Source: Marinobacter sp. MDS2 (GTDB taxonomy: Bacteria > Pseudomonadota > Gammaproteobacteria > Pseudomonadales > Oleiphilaceae). Taken from it: DNA of 64,000 nucleotides. The position numbers and the translations under genes are program-made. The DNA is taken from assembly GCF_030718085.1 (NCBI RefSeq), contig NZ_JAVAJF010000001.1, positions 1,116,001 through 1,180,000 of the forward strand. Reading direction: 5' to 3'. Positions 1-9,704 of this stretch are shown here, piece after piece (the first letter of the stretch is position 1; each line of letters opens with the position of its first letter). The notes beneath the pieces are model-generated. The model was not told the origin of the DNA. It ran no database searches and was given only the letters and a program-made list of their open reading frames with translations.

Positions 1-155
1 TCCAGAAACAGGCCTACATCCACGTTGGTTTCGGTGGTGGCCCGCAAACGGCCGCGGATGCGCAGCTCGTAGGGCAAAGTCAGGTTGTCCAGAATCTCGC
101 CGGGGTCGATCCCGGCGTGGTTCACATCGCCAAGGCGTTTTGTTAGTTCCAACAT
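1..155 (-). CDS. ureE: Urease accessory protein UreE (N-terminal part, cut by window edge)
   Basis: Reading the minus strand from ATG at 155 gives about 51 residues starting MLELTKRLGDVNHAG, then TLPYELRIRGRLRATT, which matches the start of UreE. UreE is a cytosolic nickel metallochaperone that hands Ni2+ to the UreDFG-apourease complex. The start is supported by GGAGA about 8 bases upstream, and the gene begins 22 bases after the ureC stop, as expected in one operon. The His-rich metal-binding C-terminus lies outside the window. Confidence 0.9.
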   Translation of the reverse strand, partial: MLELTKRLGDVNHAGIDPGEILDNLTLPYELRIRGRLRATTETNVDVGLFL

Positions 156-177
156 AATCGGTTCTCCAATTCCCGGC

Positions 178-1877
<1,700 letters not shown>

Positions 1878-1881
<4 letters not shown>

Positions 1882-2195
1882 GCGTTGCCCTCCAATTTAC
1901 CCATCACTTCACCGCGAAACCCGTAGATTTCCCGTTTTCCAACGAACGGGATCAGGGTGACGGATCGGGTTTGGCCGGGTTCGAAGCGGATGGCGGTGCC
2001 AGCGGCGATGTCGAGCCGAAATCCGCGGGCTTTGGCGCGGTCGAAGTTGAGTGCGGGGTTGGCTTCGGCGAAGTGGTAGTGGGAACCGATTTGTATTGGG
2101 CGGTCGCCGGTGTTGGCGACGTCCAGTGTGATGCGTTCGCGGCCAGCGCAGAGTTCGATGTCGCCGTCGCGGATTTGGAATTCACCGGGGGTCAT
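1878..2195 (-). CDS. ureB: Urease subunit beta
   Basis: Structural beta subunit of urease, 105 residues, the normal size for a separate bacterial UreB. It opens with the typical [19 protein letters not shown] and contains the conserved [14 protein letters not shown] and GTAIRFEPG stretches. It packs with UreA and UreC into the (alpha-beta-gamma)3 enzyme. It sits 10 bases after ureA and overlaps ureC by four bases, so the three subunits are translated from one message. Confidence 0.97.
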
Positions 2196-2205
2196 GGCGC
2201 GGTCC

Positions 2206-2508
2206 TTACACTATGGGGTTGTGGACGGTGACTAGTTTTGTTCCGTCCGGGAAGGTGGCCTCTACCTGCACTTCGTGGATCATGTCGGCGATGCCGTCCA
2301 TGACGTCTTCACGGGTGAGTATTTCGGTGCCGGCGCTCATGAGTTCGGCTACGGTGCGGCCTTCGCGGGCGCCTTCCATGATTTCGGCGCTGATCAGGGC
2401 GATGGCTTCGGGGTAGTTCAGTTTCAGGCCTTTGGCTTTTCGGCGTTCGGCCAGTAAGGCGGCGGTGAACAGCAGCAGTTTGTCTTTGTCTCTCGGGGTC
2501 AGTTCCAT
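2206..2508 (-). CDS. ureA: Urease subunit gamma
   Basis: Structural gamma subunit, 100 residues, beginning [20 protein letters not shown] with conserved [11 protein letters not shown] and the C-terminal [18 protein letters not shown]. Both are hallmarks of UreA. It lies 28 bases after ureD and 10 bases before ureB. As a separate polypeptide, not fused to UreB, it follows the usual three-subunit bacterial layout. Confidence 0.97.
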   Translation of the reverse strand: MELTPRDKDKLLLFTAALLAERRKAKGLKLNYPEAIALISAEIMEGAREGRTVAELMSAGTEILTREDVMDGIADMIHEVQVEATFPDGTKLVTVHNPIV

Positions 2509-2536
2509 AACGTGTTCCGTTGTTATTTGTTGGGCT

Positions 2537-3433
2537 TCAGGTGAGCCAGATTCTGGGTGTATGGGCCGGTAAGCCGGTGAGCATGGGCCGCAGCAGGTGC
2601 CAGGCTTGTTCGCAAAGGGCCCAGGCTTCGTTGCGTTCGGAGCCGAGGTAGCGCAGTAACAGCACGCCTCTGCGGCGGGTAACGGCCCAGCGGTTGTGGT
2701 CCGGAAGCTGTTCTCTCAGGGCTTCGATGGCGGCGGCTTCGTCGCTTAGGCCCACGGCCCAAAGTGTGGCTTGTACGGTGGCACCGCCCTGCCCCCAGTG
2801 GCCGGTGAACCGGCGATGGGTTGGGTCCAGTAATTGACGTTCCAACCATATGGGTTTGCCATCGAGGCTGAGGTGAAAACGCTGTTCCAGCGCGCCGGTG
2901 GCGAAGGGCAGTTCGCTGGCCGGGCGGCCGAGGGCGAGCACTTCCCAGCCGAGGGTTTTGGCACCGCTTTCCAGTTCAATGGTGGTGGTTTGTTCGCCCC
3001 GGGAGCCGTCGAAGGCGATGGTTTCCTGGGGCAGATATTCCAGGGTTGCGTTTTTCGCCACCTGCAATCGGGTGTGCTGCGCCCAAGCCACGCCGTGGCT
3101 GTCGGCTTTGTAGAGTTTGGCGGCGGCCGGGGTAGTCAGCAGGGTGTGGCCGCCTTCGGCTACGGTGGCTTCGATGCGCAGTTGGTCACCACTGACCAAA
3201 CCGCCCGGTGGGTGCAACAGATACACGTGGCAACAGCCGTGTTTGCCTTCCGGATAGAACGGGCGCTGTACCCGCAATGGGCCTGTGTGCCGGCGGCGCA
3301 CCATGCGGGTGATCAGCTCGGCCTCGCCCTCGCTTCGGGATTCGAAGCCGAGGGACAGTGAGGCCGCCCAGCGCCGTTCGGTGTCAAACCTGTGGCCAGA
3401 GCTATGGGTTTCGATGGGTTGGTACGCGGTCAT
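2537..3433 (-). CDS. ureD: Urease accessory protein UreD (UreH)
   Basis: Scaffold protein of the urease activation complex; with UreF and UreG it delivers Ni2+ and CO2 to apo-UreC. The 298 residues carry the family signatures [29 protein letters not shown] (about residues 55-85), [12 protein letters not shown] and [13 protein letters not shown]. The start overlaps the urtE stop by four bases (ATGA at 3430-3433), directly coupling the uptake genes to the urease genes. ureF and ureG are expected beyond the left edge after ureE. Confidence 0.95.
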   Translation of the reverse strand: MTAYQPIETHSSGHRFDTERRWAASLSLGFESRSEGEAELITRMVRRRHTGPLRVQRPFYPEGKHGCCHVYLLHPPGGLVSGDQLRIEATVAEGGHTLLTTPAAAKLYKADSHGVAWAQHTRLQVAKNATLEYLPQETIAFDGSRGEQTTTIELESGAKTLGWEVLALGRPASELPFATGALEQRFHLSLDGKPIWLERQLLDPTHRRFTGHWGQGGATVQATLWAVGLSDEAAAIEALREQLPDHNRWAVTRRRGVLLLRYLGSERNEAWALCEQAWHLLRPMLTGLPAHTPRIWLT

Positions 3434-4128
3434 ACAGTCAGGTGCTTTTTGATCAGCTCGTCGCTCAAGCCTGCAATTTCCCCTTCCGCCACTCGTCGGC
3501 CCCGGTCGAGGATGGCGAAGCGGTCGGCGTATTTGCGCGCGAACGGGAGTTTCTGTTCCACCAGCAGTACCGTCAGGCCGTCTTCTTCGATCAGTTTGCG
3601 AATCACTTCACCGATCTGGGCCACGATGTTGGGCTGGATGCCCTCACCCGGCTCGTCGAGGATTAGCAGTTTCGGTTCGATCACCAGCGCCCGGCCGATC
3701 GCGAGTTGCTGTTGCTGGCCACCGGAGAGGTCGCCGCCGCGGCGGTGTTTCATTTCCTTGAGCACCGGGAACAGCTCGTAGATGCGTTCGGGTATTTTTT
3801 TGCTGCCGTCTTTTCGTACCGCCAGGCCCGTGCGCAGGTTTTCTTCTACAGTAAGCAGCGGAAAAATCTGCCGGCCTTGGGGCACGTAGCCAATGCCGAG
3901 GCGGGAGCGGTCTTCGATTTTCTTTTGGGTGAGTTCCACATCCCCCGCCAGCGCCATGCGGCCGTTCTTGACGCTTTCTTCCCCCATGATGCATTTCATC
4001 AGCGTGGTTTTTCCCACGCCGTTGCGCCCCATCACGCAGGTGCATTGGCCTTGGGGGATGTCGAGTTCCAGATCCCAGAGGGTGTGGCTTTCGCCGTAGT
4101 ATTGGTTGAGTTTCTCGATCTTGAGCAT
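3430..4128 (-). CDS. urtE: Urea ABC transporter ATP-binding subunit UrtE
   Basis: One of two ATPases of the high-affinity urea importer, 232 residues. Walker A GRNGVGKTT is at 34-42, the signature LSGGQQQ at 134-140 and Walker B LLILDEP at 154-160, and the small size fits the LivF-like half. The start at 4128 is chosen because MLKIEKLNQYYGESHTL is the family N-terminus and its ATG overlaps the urtD stop by one base (TGATG). The open frame continues far upstream inside urtD, but that extension is not protein-like. Confidence 0.95.
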   Translation of the reverse strand: MLKIEKLNQYYGESHTLWDLELDIPQGQCTCVMGRNGVGKTTLMKCIMGEESVKNGRMALAGDVELTQKKIEDRSRLGIGYVPQGRQIFPLLTVEENLRTGLAVRKDGSKKIPERIYELFPVLKEMKHRRGGDLSGGQQQQLAIGRALVIEPKLLILDEPGEGIQPNIVAQIGEVIRKLIEEDGLTVLLVEQKLPFARKYADRFAILDRGRRVAEGEIAGLSDELIKKHLTV

Positions 4129-4952
4129 CAGGCCTCTTCCCCTAGGTACACTTTGATAACTTCCGGGTCGTTCGACACCTGGTCCATGGTGCCTTCCGCC
4201 AGCACGCTGCCTTGGTGCAGCACGGTGACTTTGCGGGCGATGGAGCGCACAAAACCCATGTCGTGTTCCACCACCACAACCGACTGTTTGCCCGCCAGGC
4301 TGGTGAGCAATTCGGCGGTGCGTTCCATTTCCTGCTCGGTCATGCCGGCTACCGGCTCGTCCACCAGCAGCAGCCGAGGTTTTTGCATCAGCAGCATGCC
4401 GATCTCCAGCCACTGTTTCTGGCCGTGGGAAAGAATGCCTGCAGGTTTGTTGCACAAGCTTTCCAGCTTGATGGTTTCAAGCACTTCGCCAATACGATCC
4501 CGGTGCTCCGGCTTCATAATGGCGGTGAGTGTCGGCCAGATGCCTTTGTTGGTGGCCATCGCCAGTTCGAGGTTTTCGAACACGGTGAGGGCTTCAAACA
4601 CGGTGGGCTTTTGGAACTTGCGGCCGATGCCCAGGCTGGCGATTTCCGGCTCGTTCATGGTCAGCAGGTTGTGGCGGCTGCCAAACCACACCGAGCCGTT
4701 ATCCGGGCGGGTTTTACCGGTGATGATGTCCATCATGGTGGTTTTCCCGGCGCCGTTGGGGCCGATGATGCAGCGCAGTTCGCCGTCGTCGATGGTGAGG
4801 TTGAGGTTGTTAATGGCGTGGAAGCCATCGAAGCTCACGTTCACATCTTCCATGTACAGAATCGGGCCGTGGCGCACGTCTACCGGGGATTGGGCGGGCT
4901 CCAGAAACTCGAACACCCGCTCGCGGTTAGTCAGTTGCTCGAACATGCTCAT
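4128..4952 (-). CDS. urtD: Urea ABC transporter ATP-binding subunit UrtD
   Basis: Second ATPase of the urea importer (LivG-like), 274 residues. Walker A GPNGAGKTT is at 64-72 and Walker B LLLVDEP at 194-200. The signature is LSHGQKQ (174-180), the Ser-His variant usual for UrtD rather than LSGGQ. The roughly 30-residue N-terminal lead (MSMFEQLTNRERVFEFLEP) precedes the ATPase fold. It overlaps urtC by four bases and urtE by one. Confidence 0.95.
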   Translation of the reverse strand: MSMFEQLTNRERVFEFLEPAQSPVDVRHGPILYMEDVNVSFDGFHAINNLNLTIDDGELRCIIGPNGAGKTTMMDIITGKTRPDNGSVWFGSRHNLLTMNEPEIASLGIGRKFQKPTVFEALTVFENLELAMATNKGIWPTLTAIMKPEHRDRIGEVLETIKLESLCNKPAGILSHGQKQWLEIGMLLMQKPRLLLVDEPVAGMTEQEMERTAELLTSLAGKQSVVVVEHDMGFVRSIARKVTVLHQGSVLAEGTMDQVSNDPEVIKVYLGEEA

Positions 4953-6088
4953 GCGGTGGCCTCCTGTGCAGCTGGCGCGTCGTCAGCGGTGTCGGTTTTC
5001 CGGTCTTTTTGCAACAGGCCCGCAATGCCTTTGGGCAGGAACACGGTCACCAGCACAAACAGTGCGCCAAGGGCGAACAGCCAGGCATCCGGCATCACGC
5101 CGGTGAACACGGTTTTGGCATAGTTCACCAGAATGGCGCCAATGACGGCCCCATAGAGGGTTGCGCGGCCACCCAAGGCCACCCACACCACGATTTCGAT
5201 GGAGAACAGCGGCGAGAATTCACTGGGATTGATGATGCCCACTTGCGGCACGTACAAAGCCCCGGCTACCCCGGCCAGCATGGCGGATACTGCAAACACG
5301 AACAGTTGCACCCGCTCTACCCGGTAACCCAGAAAGCGGGTACGGGCTTCGGCATCCCGGCAGGCAACGCTGACCCGGCCCAGTTTGCTGGTGACAATGC
5401 CGCGGCAAATCACATAACCGATGGCCAGCGCCACGCCGGTGGCAATGAACAAGCCGAGCCTTGTGGCATCGCTGCGCAGGTTAAAGCCGAGGATATCCCG
5501 GAAGTCGGTCAGGCCGTTGTTGCCACCAAAGCCCATTTCGTTGCGGAAGAACGCCAGCATCAGGGCGAAGGTCAGCGCCTGGGTGATGATCGACAGGTAC
5601 ACGCCGGTAACCCGGGAGCGGAAGGCGAGGAAGCCGAACACCAACGCCAACAAGCCGGGTGCCAGCAGTACCATGATGAAAGCGAACCAGGCCATGTCGA
5701 AGCCAAGCCAGTACCAGGGCAGTTCCTGCCAGTTCAGGAACACCATGAAGTCTGGCAGCACCGGGTCGCCGTAGGTGCCGCGATCGCCGATCTGGCGCAT
5801 CAGGTACATCCCCATGGCGTAGCCGCCGAGGGCGAAGAAGGCACCGTGCCCGAGGCTGAGGATACCGAGGTAGCCCCACACCAAGTCCACGGCGACCGCC
5901 AGCAAGGCGTAGCACAAATACTTGCCCAGCAAGGTTACGGTGTAGGCGCTGACGTGCAGCGCGCTGTCTTGTGGCATGAACAGGTGCAGGAAGGTGACCA
6001 GCACCAAGGCGCTGAACAACACGCCAAGGAAGATCTGGGTGGAACGTTCCTGAAACGGCCGGAACAGCCAGGTTTGTGATGAAGCCAT
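4949..6088 (-). CDS. urtC: Urea ABC transporter permease UrtC
   Basis: Membrane permease (LivM-like), 379 residues with about ten hydrophobic segments. Conserved stretches include AVDLVWGYLGILSLGHGAFFALGGYAMGMYL and the cytoplasmic coupling region around SVACRDAEARTRFLGY. It pairs with UrtB to form the urea channel energised by UrtD and UrtE. It lies three bases after urtB and overlaps urtD by four bases. Confidence 0.95.
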   Translation of the reverse strand: MASSQTWLFRPFQERSTQIFLGVLFSALVLVTFLHLFMPQDSALHVSAYTVTLLGKYLCYALLAVAVDLVWGYLGILSLGHGAFFALGGYAMGMYLMRQIGDRGTYGDPVLPDFMVFLNWQELPWYWLGFDMAWFAFIMVLLAPGLLALVFGFLAFRSRVTGVYLSIITQALTFALMLAFFRNEMGFGGNNGLTDFRDILGFNLRSDATRLGLFIATGVALAIGYVICRGIVTSKLGRVSVACRDAEARTRFLGYRVERVQLFVFAVSAMLAGVAGALYVPQVGIINPSEFSPLFSIEIVVWVALGGRATLYGAVIGAILVNYAKTVFTGVMPDAWLFALGALFVLVTVFLPKGIAGLLQKDRKTDTADDAPAAQEATA

Positions 6089-6091
6089 AAC

Positions 6092-7696
6092 TCAGCCCTC
6101 CGCGGCCCGGCCTTTCTGGGGGAAGAGCCCCTTCGGCCGTTTTTGAATGAACAGGATGATCATGACCAACACCATGATCTTGGCCAGTACCGCGCCAGCC
6201 CAAGGTTCCAGAACCTGATTGATGGTGCCCAGCGTGAGCCCGGCCACCAAGGTGCCCCAGAGGTTACCGACACCGCCGAACACCACCACCATGAACGAAT
6301 CGATGATGTAGTTCTGGCCCAGGTTCGGCCCTACGTTGGTGATTTGTGACAGCGCCACACCGGCCAGGCCGGCAACGCCGGAGCCGAGGGCAAAGGTGAG
6401 AATGTCGACTTTCGTGGCTTTGATGCCCATGGAGCGAGCCATCGCCCGGTTCTGGGTAACGGCGCGCACTTCCAGGCCGAGACGGGTTTTGCGCATGATC
6501 AGCATCAGGCCTGCGAACACCACCAAGGCGAAGCCGATGACGTACAGGCGGTTCAAGGTGAGTGACAGGGCTTCGTTGATCATGATCGAGCCGCTCATCC
6601 ACTCTGGTGTGACCACCGAGCGGTTCAGCGGCGACACCAGGGTGCGCACCAGTTGTTGCAAAATCAGGCTGATGCCGAAGGTGGCCAACAGGGTTTCAAG
6701 CGGGCGGCCTTTGAGATATTGGATAACGCTGCGCTCAATGGCGATACCCGCCAGCGCCGCGACCAGGAAGCCGGCCGGAATCGACAGAATCAACGCCAAG
6801 CCCGGCTGGCCGGGGAATAGCTGCTGCATGCCCCAGGTGGTGTAAGCGCCGAGCATGATCAGCTCGCCGTGGGCCATGTTGATCACGCCCATCACGCCAA
6901 AGGTGATGGCCAGGCCAATCGCCGCCAATACCAGGACCGAACCGAGGGACAGGCCGAAGTACAAGGTTTCGGCGGCGCGGTTCATTTTCAGTTTTTGTTC
7001 TATGCTTTCGAGCGCTTGAGCGGCCGCGGCGGCGAGCACCGGGTCGTCACTGTTGCTGGCGTTGTTCAACGCGGCGCGGGCCTTGGCATTCAAACTGCCC
7101 GACAGGGTTTTAACCGCGCTTAGGTCGCCCTGCTCCAGCCGGTGAATGGCCAAGGCGGTGGCGAGCATGTCGCGCACGGCGGGGTTGTCGTCTACCTGCG
7201 CACGCTGTTCAATTTGGTTCACCAATGCGCCATCGACTTCACCCAATAGATCCCGGGCGGCCGCTAGCCGAACGTCCGGGTTGGCTGCAGTAAGGTCGAT
7301 CACGGCGAGCAGGCCTTCGACCTCACTGCGCAATGCGTTATTCACACGAACGGTGGCCAGAGCCCGGCGCGACACTTTGCCCAGGTTTTCCCCGTTCAGG
7401 GCACTGGCAACCGTCCAGTTGCGGCCCACGTTGCTCAGAACGACCACGGTGGTGCCGTTCTCTTTAACGGTGGCGAGCTTGCCAGCCGAGAAGGCTTCCA
7501 GCCATTCCCGGGCGCGCTCGTCACCGCTTTCAGAAATTTGTTTCAGAACCGCGGTTCGCTCGGCGTTGCTGGCTTCCACGAGCCTTTGCAACAGCATTTG
7601 CGCTGCGTCGTCCTGTACTTGGGCGGTCGCCAGTGACGGCCCAAAAGCGATACACCAGACAATGACTAGCCCGGCGAGCAATCGAAAGATGCTCAT
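6092..7696 (-). CDS. urtB: Urea ABC transporter permease UrtB (long form)
   Basis: Permease partner of UrtC, 534 residues. A signal peptide (about 1-25, ending near SLATAQ) is followed by a soluble, alanine-rich helical region to about 240 that resembles HEAT-type repeats. Then comes the LivH-like membrane domain (about 245-525), starting LYFGLSLGSVLVLAAIGLAITFGVMGVINMAHGE. A long N-terminal extension is typical of UrtB in proteobacteria. It is separated from urtA by an intrinsic terminator at 7727-7760, so it is probably expressed at a lower level than UrtA. Confidence 0.94.
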   Translation of the reverse strand: MSIFRLLAGLVIVWCIAFGPSLATAQVQDDAAQMLLQRLVEASNAERTAVLKQISESGDERAREWLEAFSAGKLATVKENGTTVVVLSNVGRNWTVASALNGENLGKVSRRALATVRVNNALRSEVEGLLAVIDLTAANPDVRLAAARDLLGEVDGALVNQIEQRAQVDDNPAVRDMLATALAIHRLEQGDLSAVKTLSGSLNAKARAALNNASNSDDPVLAAAAAQALESIEQKLKMNRAAETLYFGLSLGSVLVLAAIGLAITFGVMGVINMAHGELIMLGAYTTWGMQQLFPGQPGLALILSIPAGFLVAALAGIAIERSVIQYLKGRPLETLLATFGISLILQQLVRTLVSPLNRSVVTPEWMSGSIMINEALSLTLNRLYVIGFALVVFAGLMLIMRKTRLGLEVRAVTQNRAMARSMGIKATKVDILTFALGSGVAGLAGVALSQITNVGPNLGQNYIIDSFMVVVFGGVGNLWGTLVAGLTLGTINQVLEPWAGAVLAKIMVLVMIILFIQKRPKGLFPQKGRAAEG

Positions 7697-7726
7697 GATT
7701 CATTCCTGTTGGCGATGAAATGAAAT

Positions 7727-7760
7727 TAAAAAAACCGGGCACGCGTTAAAGCCTGCCCGG
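7727..7760 (-). terminator. Intrinsic terminator/attenuator between urtA and urtB
   Basis: On the minus strand a 7-bp stem (CCGGGCA/TGCCCGG, arms at 7754-7760 and 7735-7741) is followed directly by seven U residues (7728-7734). It lies inside an operon, after the binding-protein gene and before the permease gene. Such terminators usually give partial read-through, so that binding protein is made in excess over the membrane components. Confidence 0.8.
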
Positions 7761-7769
7761 GTATAGGCT

Positions 7770-9068
7770 TTACTTGGAGGCTACGTCTGCCGAGCTGCCA
7801 CAGGTGCCGGTGACCACATTGAAGTTGCCGCAGCGCAACGGTGCGCGCCAATCACTGATCAGGTCTTTCGAACCGGGCAAGAAGTCAGACCAGGCATCGC
7901 CGGCTACGGTAGACGGGGTTTCCCACACCACGGAGAACTGGCCGTTGTCCTGAATCTCGCCAATCAGCACCGGCTTGGTGATGTGATGGTTCGGCATCAT
8001 GGTGGCGTAGCCGCCGGTGAGGTTGGGCACGCTCACGCCGATGATGGCGTCTTTCACTGCGTCTACGTCGGCGGTACCTGCTTTCTTCACGGCCTCAACG
8101 TACATGTTGAAGCCAATGTAGTGGGCTTCCATCGGGTCGTTGGTCACGGCCGCTTCGTCACCTTTGAATTCCACCCAGGCGTCGATGAAGTCGTAGTTGG
8201 CGTCGGTGTCCACGCTCATGAAGTAGTTCCAGGCGGCGAGGTGACCAACCAGAGGGCCGGTGTCGATACCCGCCAGCTCCTGCTCACCCACCGAGAAGGC
8301 CACCACCGGAATATCCGAGGCGGAAATGCCCTGGTTGCCCAGTTCACGGTAGAAAGGCACGTTGGCGTCGCCGTTGATGGTTGAGACCACCGCGGTTTTC
8401 TTGCCGGCGCTGCCGAACTTCTTGATGTCAGAGACGATGGACTGCCAATCGGAATGACCAAACGGCGTGTAGTTGATCATGATGTCGCTGGCCGCCACAC
8501 CTTTGTCTTTCAGGTAGGTCTCAAGCACCTTGTTGGTGGTGCGCGGGTAAACGTAATCGGTGCCCGCCAGCACCCAGCGTTCAACGCCGATGTCGTTCAT
8601 CAGGTAGTCCACCGCGGGAATCGCCTGCTGGTTAGGCGCTGCACCGGTGTAGAACACGTTTTCAGAAGACTCTTCACCCTCGTACTGCACCGGGTAGAAC
8701 AGCAGGCCGTTCAATTCTTCGACCACCGGCAGCACGGATTTACGGGACACCGAGGTCCAGTTGCCAAAGATGACGTCGACTTCTTCTTTTTCCAGCAACT
8801 CCCGGGCTTTCTCGGCAAACAGCGGCCAGTTAGACGCCGGGTCAACCACCACCGGCTCTAGCTTGCGGCCCAGCACACCACCCGCGGCATTTTGTTTTTC
8901 GATCAGCATTAGCATGGTGTCTTTCAGTGCCGTTTCACTGATCGCCATGGTGCCGGACAATGAATGCAGCACCCCCACTTTGATGGGGTCTTCCGCTGCC
9001 ATCGCGTGGAAGGAAACCGACAGTGCCAAGGCAGACAGGCCAAGCTTTACGTTTTTTTTCAGGCTCAT
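7770..9068 (-). CDS. urtA: Urea ABC transporter substrate-binding protein UrtA
   Basis: Periplasmic urea-binding protein, 432 residues. A Sec signal peptide ends near residue 24 (SFHAMA before AEDPIKVG). Conserved motifs follow: GVLHSLSGTMAISE, FGNWTSVSRKSVLPVVEE, LLFYPVQYEGEESS and TGAAPNQQ. It is first in the operon and lies about 40 bases downstream of the predicted sigma-54 transcription start. The C-terminus carries two cysteines (RCGNFN..GTCGSS) that could form a disulfide. Confidence 0.96.
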   Translation of the reverse strand: MSLKKNVKLGLSALALSVSFHAMAAEDPIKVGVLHSLSGTMAISETALKDTMLMLIEKQNAAGGVLGRKLEPVVVDPASNWPLFAEKARELLEKEEVDVIFGNWTSVSRKSVLPVVEELNGLLFYPVQYEGEESSENVFYTGAAPNQQAIPAVDYLMNDIGVERWVLAGTDYVYPRTTNKVLETYLKDKGVAASDIMINYTPFGHSDWQSIVSDIKKFGSAGKKTAVVSTINGDANVPFYRELGNQGISASDIPVVAFSVGEQELAGIDTGPLVGHLAAWNYFMSVDTDANYDFIDAWVEFKGDEAAVTNDPMEAHYIGFNMYVEAVKKAGTADVDAVKDAIIGVSVPNLTGGYATMMPNHHITKPVLIGEIQDNGQFSVVWETPSTVAGDAWSDFLPGSKDLISDWRAPLRCGNFNVVTGTCGSSADVASK

Positions 9069-9118
9069 GGTGCACGTCCTTTTCGTTGGGTATTGAGTCT
9101 TTTAACGAACCCTGCCTT

Positions 9119-9134
9119 TGCATCGAGCGTTCCA
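9119..9134 (-). promoter_or_regulatory. Sigma-54 (RpoN) promoter of the urt-ure operon
   Basis: On the minus strand the sequence is TGGAACGCTCGATGCA, against the sigma-54 consensus TGGCACG-N4-TTGCA. The essential GG-N10-GC spacing is exact and only two consensus bases differ. The predicted start is near 9108, about 40 bases before urtA. Sigma-54 promoters need an enhancer-binding activator, and NtrC-like sites lie about 115-145 bases upstream. Confidence 0.82.
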
Positions 9135-9222
9135 ACAACTACAAAACCCTCTAACAAACAATCACTTAAACCAAATCGGGACAATAAAAATCAACAATCA
9201 AGCCCGACTACTTCGGATTCGA

Positions 9223-9239
9223 GGCCTTATTTTGGTGCT
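9223..9239 (-). promoter_or_regulatory. NtrC-like binding site, promoter-proximal (one good half-site)
   Basis: The minus strand reads AGCACCAAAATAAGGCC, aligned to the enteric NtrC consensus TGCACCA-N3-TGGTGCA. The left half and the AT-rich centre match well; the right half is poor. Its centre is 30 bp from the stronger upstream site and about 123 bp upstream of the predicted start. Confidence 0.6.
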
Positions 9240-9252
9240 CCCGATGAGAGCG

Positions 9253-9269
9253 CGCGCCACTCTGGTGCA
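9253..9269 (-). promoter_or_regulatory. NtrC binding site, promoter-distal (strong)
   Basis: The minus strand reads TGCACCAGAGTGGCGCG. It matches the NtrC consensus TGCACCA-N3-TGGTGCA at 12 of the 14 specified bases. The centre lies about 153 bp upstream of the predicted sigma-54 start. With the weaker proximal site it reproduces the paired-enhancer layout known from glnA-type promoters. Confidence 0.75.
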
Positions 9270-9311
9270 CCTCAAACAATGAATCTCAATTCACCGTGAA
9301 ACGCACAACTT

Positions 9312-9329
9312 TGTAGGAGATATCGCACA
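9312..9329 (+). promoter_or_regulatory. GacA-type upstream activating sequence
   Basis: TGTAGGAGATATCGCACA matches the GacA/UvrY box TGTAAG-N2-AT-N2-CTTACA at 11 of 14 specified positions. The outer TGTA and ACA, the central AT and the spacing are all kept. It sits about 64 bp upstream of the predicted start of the GGA-rich RNA and 44 bp before a TAGAAT -10 element at 9373-9378. No good -35 is present, as expected for an activator-dependent promoter. Confidence 0.65.
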
Positions 9330-9384
9330 CGCTGGGTGGATGATGTCCGATTCTGAATAAACGGGCCCGGCGTAGAATCGATGT

Positions 9385-9600
9385 TGTCAGGGATGACAAG
9401 CCGGCACGGACGTTGGCTCAGGGATGGAAACTCAAGGAATTGAAGAGTTGCCCGAAGGATCAGGGCGTACAGGGATGAACCAGGGACGACGTGCTCAGGA
9501 TGATGCACAGCCTGACGGATCAGGCAGGGGTCAGCCACGGAATTTCGGGGGCACAAGGACAGTGTCCTCTTCCGTGCATTAACCCGACTGCTTTCCTCTC
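9385..9600 (+). ncRNA. Candidate Gac/Rsm-family (CsrB/RsmZ-like) CsrA-sequestering RNA
   Basis: Between 9391 and 9559 there are 12 GGA motifs, many in the contexts CAGGGATG, CAGGATG or AAGGA. Several lie in hairpin loops. TTGTC-AGGGAT-GACAA (9384-9399) is at the very 5' end. Others are AACTC/GAGTT with AAGGA in the loop (9429-9449), GCCC/GGGC with AAGGA (9450-9466), GTGC/GCAC with AGGA (9491-9508), the perfect GCCTGA-CGGA-TCAGGC (9510-9525) and CAC/GTG with AAGGA (9552-9564). These are the hallmarks of RNAs that titrate CsrA/RsmA. The 3' end is uncertain: a long stem 9536-9576 is followed only by a pyrimidine-rich stretch to about 9613. Confidence 0.78.
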
Positions 9601-9650
9601 TTTCTGATTCTTCGCAAAGCCAGTGACTTTGCAGTTCCAACAACCTCTGG

Positions 9651-9678
9651 TTTGTCTCGCCTGATTGATCGATATAAA
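9651..9678 (+). promoter_or_regulatory. Probable sigma-70 promoter of the comEA-like gene
   Basis: TTTGTC at 9651-9656 and TATAAA at 9673-9678 are 16 bp apart and lie 27 bases before the comEA-like start. Its presence argues that the GGA-rich RNA upstream is a separate transcript and not the comEA leader. An imperfect long-loop hairpin (CCTGATTG/CAATCAGG, about 9660-9696) overlaps the leader. Confidence 0.45.
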
Positions 9679-9704
9679 AAGCCCTTACCAATCAGGAATC
9701 ATCC

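Noticed and set aside
4129..4455. N-terminal extension of urtE
   Set aside because: Lies inside urtD in another frame; the true UrtE start overlaps the urtD stop as TGATG.
3706..5106. Long plus-strand open frame (466 residues) across urtE, urtD and urtC
   Set aside because: Antisense to three well-conserved transporter genes; the translation is low-complexity and unlike any protein family.
9272..9691. 139-residue minus-strand open frame in the gap upstream of urtA
   Set aside because: No ribosome-binding site, no domain, and the plus strand shows a structured GGA-rich RNA pattern instead.
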